From NCBI GenBank assembly GCA_963676875.1, contig OY781436.1, positions 4,588,001 to 4,652,000 of the forward strand: a stretch of DNA of 64,000 nt. Reading direction: 5' to 3'. The notes under the pieces are model-generated. The model did not search any database. It saw only the letters and a list, made by a program, of their open reading frames with translations, and was not told the DNA's origin. Below are positions 61,618 through 64,000 of this stretch, piece by piece. Source of the DNA: UBA6244 sp963676875. Its GTDB lineage: Bacteria; Bacteroidota; Bacteroidia; Bacteroidales; F082. Position numbers and translations under genes: made by a program. Positions within the stretch are counted from its first letter, which is position 1; every line of letters begins with the position of its first letter.

Positions 61618-61809
61618 CTATGCTAGTCTAACATTAACTGCATTTAATCCTTTTCTTCCTTCTTCTAAATCGAATGTAACTTCATCATTCTCGCTGATCA
61701 TGTCTTTTAATCCGTTAGAATGTACAAAATACTCTTTTGATGAATCGGCATCTTTGATGAAACCGAATCCTTTTGTGTCATTAAAAAATTTGACTGTTCC
61801 TTTATTCAT
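61618..61809 (-). CDS. cold-shock domain protein
   Basis: A 63-residue CspA-type protein from the ATG at 61809 (MNKGTVKFFNDTKGFGFIK); a start 8 codons earlier adds residues not in the family. RNP1 is KGFGFI (13-18) and RNP2 is YFVH (~30-33). It binds single-stranded RNA/DNA. The 478-base spacer upstream (61810-62288) is AT-rich and may hold the long 5' leader usual for csp genes; I see no gene in it. Confidence 0.92.
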   Translation of the reverse strand: MNKGTVKFFNDTKGFGFIKDADSSKEYFVHSNGLKDMISENDEVTFDLEEGRKGLNAVNVRLA

Positions 61810-62288
61810 TGTTATAAAATTTATGAGCTGCAAAGATACACCAATAAATTGATATAATTGAATTATAACGAATTAAATCAAAATTATTTGTGAAAACAGC
61901 TGATTATTTATTTTTCATTTTAAATTTTCAGGATAAAAATACCAATCTATCAAATTTATAATAGAGTCAACTGACTGACACTAACCATTATAAACTGTAT
62001 TATAATTCCTTATGGTAACAAATTTTGGGAAGTATATTTTAACTAATGAATTTATTTTTCTTTTTAAAGTGGTTGATTTTTATCTGTATAGTTCATCAAA
62101 AGGGGATTTACATTTGAATTTCAAGCTAATTTTTATACAATTTTCAAAAATAATTTCATGTTTTATCCATTTTCCCAAAATAAAGTTGTATCTTACCACC
62201 AATATCCGAAATTGTTGCCCGGCCATAATAATGCACGCGGACGGGGGCGCCTGTCGGAAAAATCATTTTAATAGAAAGGTAAATTTTC

Positions 62289-62447
62289 ATGTATGAAAAA
62301 AAACAGGTAGTTTTTGCTTCCCCTGATTTGTCGCAATTGCAAGTGGTGGTAATTGATCACCGGACTAAAATTTATATCCCCAATGATGCAGACCCTGTGG
62401 ATGCCAAAGAACGATACCTTTTAAGGGTAGGCCACAAAAGACCATAG
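62289..62447 (+). CDS. 52-residue small protein of unknown function
   Basis: A frame from ATG 62289 to TAG 62447 that reads like a real soluble protein: 'KKQVVFASPDLSQLQVVVIDHRTKIYIPNDADPVDAKERYLLRVGH'. Mixed composition, no membrane segment. It is followed at 62494 by a good intrinsic terminator on the same strand and by no other gene, which supports expression. No family is recognised. Confidence 0.6.
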   Translation: MYEKKQVVFASPDLSQLQVVVIDHRTKIYIPNDADPVDAKERYLLRVGHKRP

Positions 62448-62493
62448 ACTAACTAAGCTTATTGAAGAAGATCAGTGGGTCTTCATTCCATTT

Positions 62494-62523
62494 AATGCAA
62501 CTCTAACGGGTTGCATTTTTTTA
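62494..62523 (+). terminator. intrinsic terminator after the 52-residue gene
   Basis: AATGCAAC (62494-62501) pairs perfectly with GTTGCATT (62510-62517) around TCTAACGG and is followed by a T run. It isolates the small gene from the DUF2975 operon. Confidence 0.88.
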
Positions 62524-62561
62524 TTCAAGAACACTACTTATTGAATTATGATTTATATTTA

Positions 62562-62598
62562 TTGTTTATCAATATATTTTATTTGTTTATTAATATAT
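62562..62598 (+). promoter_or_regulatory. two 16-bp direct repeats TTGTTTAT(C/T)AATATAT, operator candidate
   Basis: Copies at 62562-62577 and 62583-62598 differ by one base and are 21 bp apart start-to-start, i.e. two helical turns. They lie 39 bases before the DUF2975 gene, whose operon encodes an Xre-type regulator that could bind here. Confidence 0.5.
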
Positions 62599-62636
62599 AT
62601 TTTGTTTTCTTTGCAACGTAATCAAAATACATTATC

Positions 62637-63263
62637 ATGGAATCAGAAAAAAAACCTCTAGGTATCCGTATCATTTACTGGACCACCAATATCTTGTTTT
62701 GGATATATGTTGTTACAGGTACAGTGTTAGCCATATGGGCACTAGTATTCATGCTTGGAATCTTCGATACGGCACAACTTCATGTGGGTGTCCCCATTTA
62801 CGTGAACATCCTCGAACAAGGCTCACTAGACCTTGGCGACAGTCAAATTGGCGTTCAATTTTCGGAAATGACCGGAAAGCTTCATTTTATCGACACACCA
62901 GTTTTTATTTCAAGAACCTATAGCGTGTTTATGATGGCTGTGGCACTCCTGTTCTTTTACATTTTCTGGACATTCAGACAGTTTATCAACACCGTCTATC
63001 GCGGGGTCTATTTCGATACCGAAAACATCCTCTCTCTCAAGAAAATAGCCTACTCACTGGTGGGTCTATGGGGTTTCGTCGTTATATACGGTTATTTTCA
63101 ATACTTCTACCTGGCATTGAACATGCATTTCGAAACCATCGAAATCACCGGAAATGTTCAAACTTACCCTGTGATACTCTTAGCAGCCCTTTTCATTTGG
63201 GTATTGTCACATATTTTTGCCAAAGGTAGTGCCCTTCAGGACGAACAAAACCTAACCATTTAA
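62637..63263 (+). CDS. DUF2975 membrane protein
   Basis: A 208-residue integral membrane protein with four helices (~10-40, 95-115, 133-160, 178-198). It fits DUF2975: 'GIRIIYWTTNILFWIYVVTGTVLA', 'FRQFINTVYRGVYFDTENILSLKKIAYSLVGLWGFVV'. DUF2975 genes are usually followed, as here (4-base gap), by a small YozG/Xre regulator. Function unknown. Confidence 0.88.
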   Translation: MESEKKPLGIRIIYWTTNILFWIYVVTGTVLAIWALVFMLGIFDTAQLHVGVPIYVNILEQGSLDLGDSQIGVQFSEMTGKLHFIDTPVFISRTYSVFMMAVALLFFYIFWTFRQFINTVYRGVYFDTENILSLKKIAYSLVGLWGFVVIYGYFQYFYLALNMHFETIEITGNVQTYPVILLAALFIWVLSHIFAKGSALQDEQNLTI

Positions 63264-63267
63264 CATT

Positions 63268-63492
63268 ATGGCCATTATAGTAAATTTAGATGTGATGCTC
63301 GCCAAACGTAAAATGAGTCTGACTGAATTATCGAACAAAGTGGGAATTACCATGGCCAACTTGTCCATTTTGAAAAAAGAAAAAGCCAAAGCCATTCGTT
63401 TTTCCACGCTGAACGCCATTTGTGCCACATTAGAATGCCAGCCCGGCGATATACTTGAATATAAACCAGAAACAATTGAAAATCATGACTAA
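63268..63492 (+). CDS. YozG-type Xre helix-turn-helix regulator
   Basis: A 74-residue protein that is nearly all one HTH_26-type domain: 'AIIVNLDVMLAKRKMSLTELSNKVGITMANLSILKKEKAKAIRFSTLNAICATLECQPGDILEY'. It would act as a dimeric DNA-binding repressor, probably autoregulating through the direct repeats upstream of the DUF2975 gene. It overlaps the next gene by 8 bases. Confidence 0.92.
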   Translation: MAIIVNLDVMLAKRKMSLTELSNKVGITMANLSILKKEKAKAIRFSTLNAICATLECQPGDILEYKPETIENHD

Positions 63493-63691
63493 AGAAAAAG
63501 ACGTACAAGAATTCCTGATTCATGGAAAGAAACTGGAATGTGCCATTTGCAAACACACCTTATTCTGGACACGAAAAACCCTGATGAACACCTCCGGCAT
63601 GTCCATAATGGGGCTTGACTGGGCCAACAAAAATGCCACCAACTACGTGTGCAACAATTGTGGCTATGTGTTTTGGTTTTTGGATAAATAA
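63485..63691 (+). CDS. small zinc-ribbon protein
   Basis: A 68-residue protein from ATG 63485, which overlaps the regulator gene by 8 bases. Two CxxC knuckles (CAICKHTLFW and CNNCGYVFWF) form a zinc ribbon. It is probably translationally coupled to the Xre regulator. Function unknown; similar short zinc ribbons occur in many bacteria. Confidence 0.78.
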   Translation: MTKEKDVQEFLIHGKKLECAICKHTLFWTRKTLMNTSGMSIMGLDWANKNATNYVCNNCGYVFWFLDK

Positions 63692-63738
63692 AAAAGGGAA
63701 AGTTTAGCTTTTTGGAGATTGATTCAATTCTGACATCC

Positions 63739-64000
63739 TCACTCCTCGCGGAAACAGTGGGCAATCAATTGATGTAGGTCCTTTTGCTGAAAAGGTTTGC
63801 TCAAATAGGCATCCATTCCGGCACCGATACATCGCTCCATATCGCCTTTCATGGCGTTGGCCGTGAGGGCAATAATGGGAATCCTTTTAGTTTGACCCGC
63901 CTTGTTTTCCAAAGCCCTTATGGCCCTGGTGGCATCAAACCCACTCATTTCCGGCATTTGCACATCCATGAGTATCAAATCATGACCACCTTCCATAAAT
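63739..64000 (-). CDS. C-terminal end of a response-regulator receiver protein (5' part outside window)
   Basis: The last ~87 residues of a protein that continues past the window edge; the frame remains open at 64000. It is the second half of a receiver domain: 'HDLILMDVQMPEMSGFDATRAIR' with the phospho-acceptor Asp, 'IPIIALTANAMKGD' with Thr and 'AYLSKPF' with the conserved Lys. The wording (ALTANAMKGD) is typical of receivers at the C-terminus of hybrid histidine kinases, so the full gene is probably such a kinase. Confidence 0.88.
   Translation of the reverse strand, partial: FMEGGHDLILMDVQMPEMSGFDATRAIRALENKAGQTKRIPIIALTANAMKGDMERCIGAGMDAYLSKPFQQKDLHQLIAHCFREE

Noticed and set aside
61373..61852. 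159-codon plus-strand frame
   Set aside because: It runs through CTTCACC repeats and antisense to the cold-shock gene.
62012..62296. 94-codon plus-strand frame upstream of the small gene
   Set aside because: AT-rich, phenylalanine/isoleucine/lysine-dominated, without domain or promoter; more likely spacer.

Overview
The window comes from a Bacteroidota chromosome, most likely a marine or sediment member of class Bacteroidia. The evidence is two proteins with type IX secretion sorting tails, SusC/FecA-type TonB receptors with an STN domain and carboxypeptidase-like fold, DUF4249, GIN/DUF4097 proteins, FISUMP, a GH89 lipoprotein, and promoters with the Bacteroidota -7 motif TAnnTTTG in place of Shine-Dalgarno-led genes. 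No rRNA, tRNA or CRISPR array was recognised. Genus is not inferable from sequence alone.

Layout. (1) 1-4775: a plus-strand metal-chelate uptake operon (end of a TonB-dependent receptor, binding lipoprotein, FecCD permease, ATPase, methyltransferase). (2) 4800-8566: about 18 tandem copies of a ~207-bp non-coding repeat between convergent genes. (3) 8631-11783: a minus-strand operon of ECF sigma factor, anti-sigma-like membrane protein, DUF4097 and GIN-domain protein, then a small lipoprotein. (4) 12554-20479: nitronate monooxygenase followed by an envelope operon (STN TonB receptor, DUF4249, MG2-like protein), meeting truA. (5) 21706-38612: a hydrogen-metabolism locus. It has a putative nickel transporter, the minus-strand hoxFUYH-like NAD-reducing [NiFe] hydrogenase operon with its maturation protease and a dihydroorotate-dehydrogenase-like protein, and divergent hypF, hypC, hypD, hypE, with hypB further on. 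A cysteine-rich protein and a large glycosidase/FGE fusion sit inside it. HypA is not in the window.

(6) 38681-43516: diadenylate cyclase, a T9SS cargo, a Dabb protein, sucD and mnmE. (7) 43502-47031: an accessory stretch. A 16-bp direct repeat of the mnmE 3' end brackets an AT-rich 2.4-kb segment like an integrated element. Next to it a 54-bp direct repeat brackets a toxin-antitoxin pair whose PIN toxin has two in-frame stops. (8) 47174-59483: GH89 alpha-N-acetylglucosaminidase, a hybrid histidine kinase with a repeated coiled coil, a T9SS cargo, AI-2E-family permease, SDR-DUF2867 protein, lipoprotein esterase, a class I isoprenoid-synthase-like protein and a YeeE/YedE sulfur transporter. 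(9) 59484-64000: repeat-rich spacers, a CopD-like membrane protein, two very small genes, a cold-shock protein, a DUF2975/Xre/zinc-ribbon operon, and the end of a response-regulator protein.

How the genes work together. The clearest system is H2 oxidation coupled to NAD(P). HoxH/HoxY activate H2, HoxU carries electrons, and HoxF reduces NAD+; HypB-F build the NiFe(CN)2CO site and the protease trims HoxH. The divergent hox/hypF promoter holds two 16-bp palindromes, and the nickel-transporter start holds a third with the same TGTnA-N6-TnACA geometry, which suggests one CRP/FNR-type regulator. The strongest candidates for something undescribed are the tandem repeat array, the mnmE-anchored element, and the shared palindromes.
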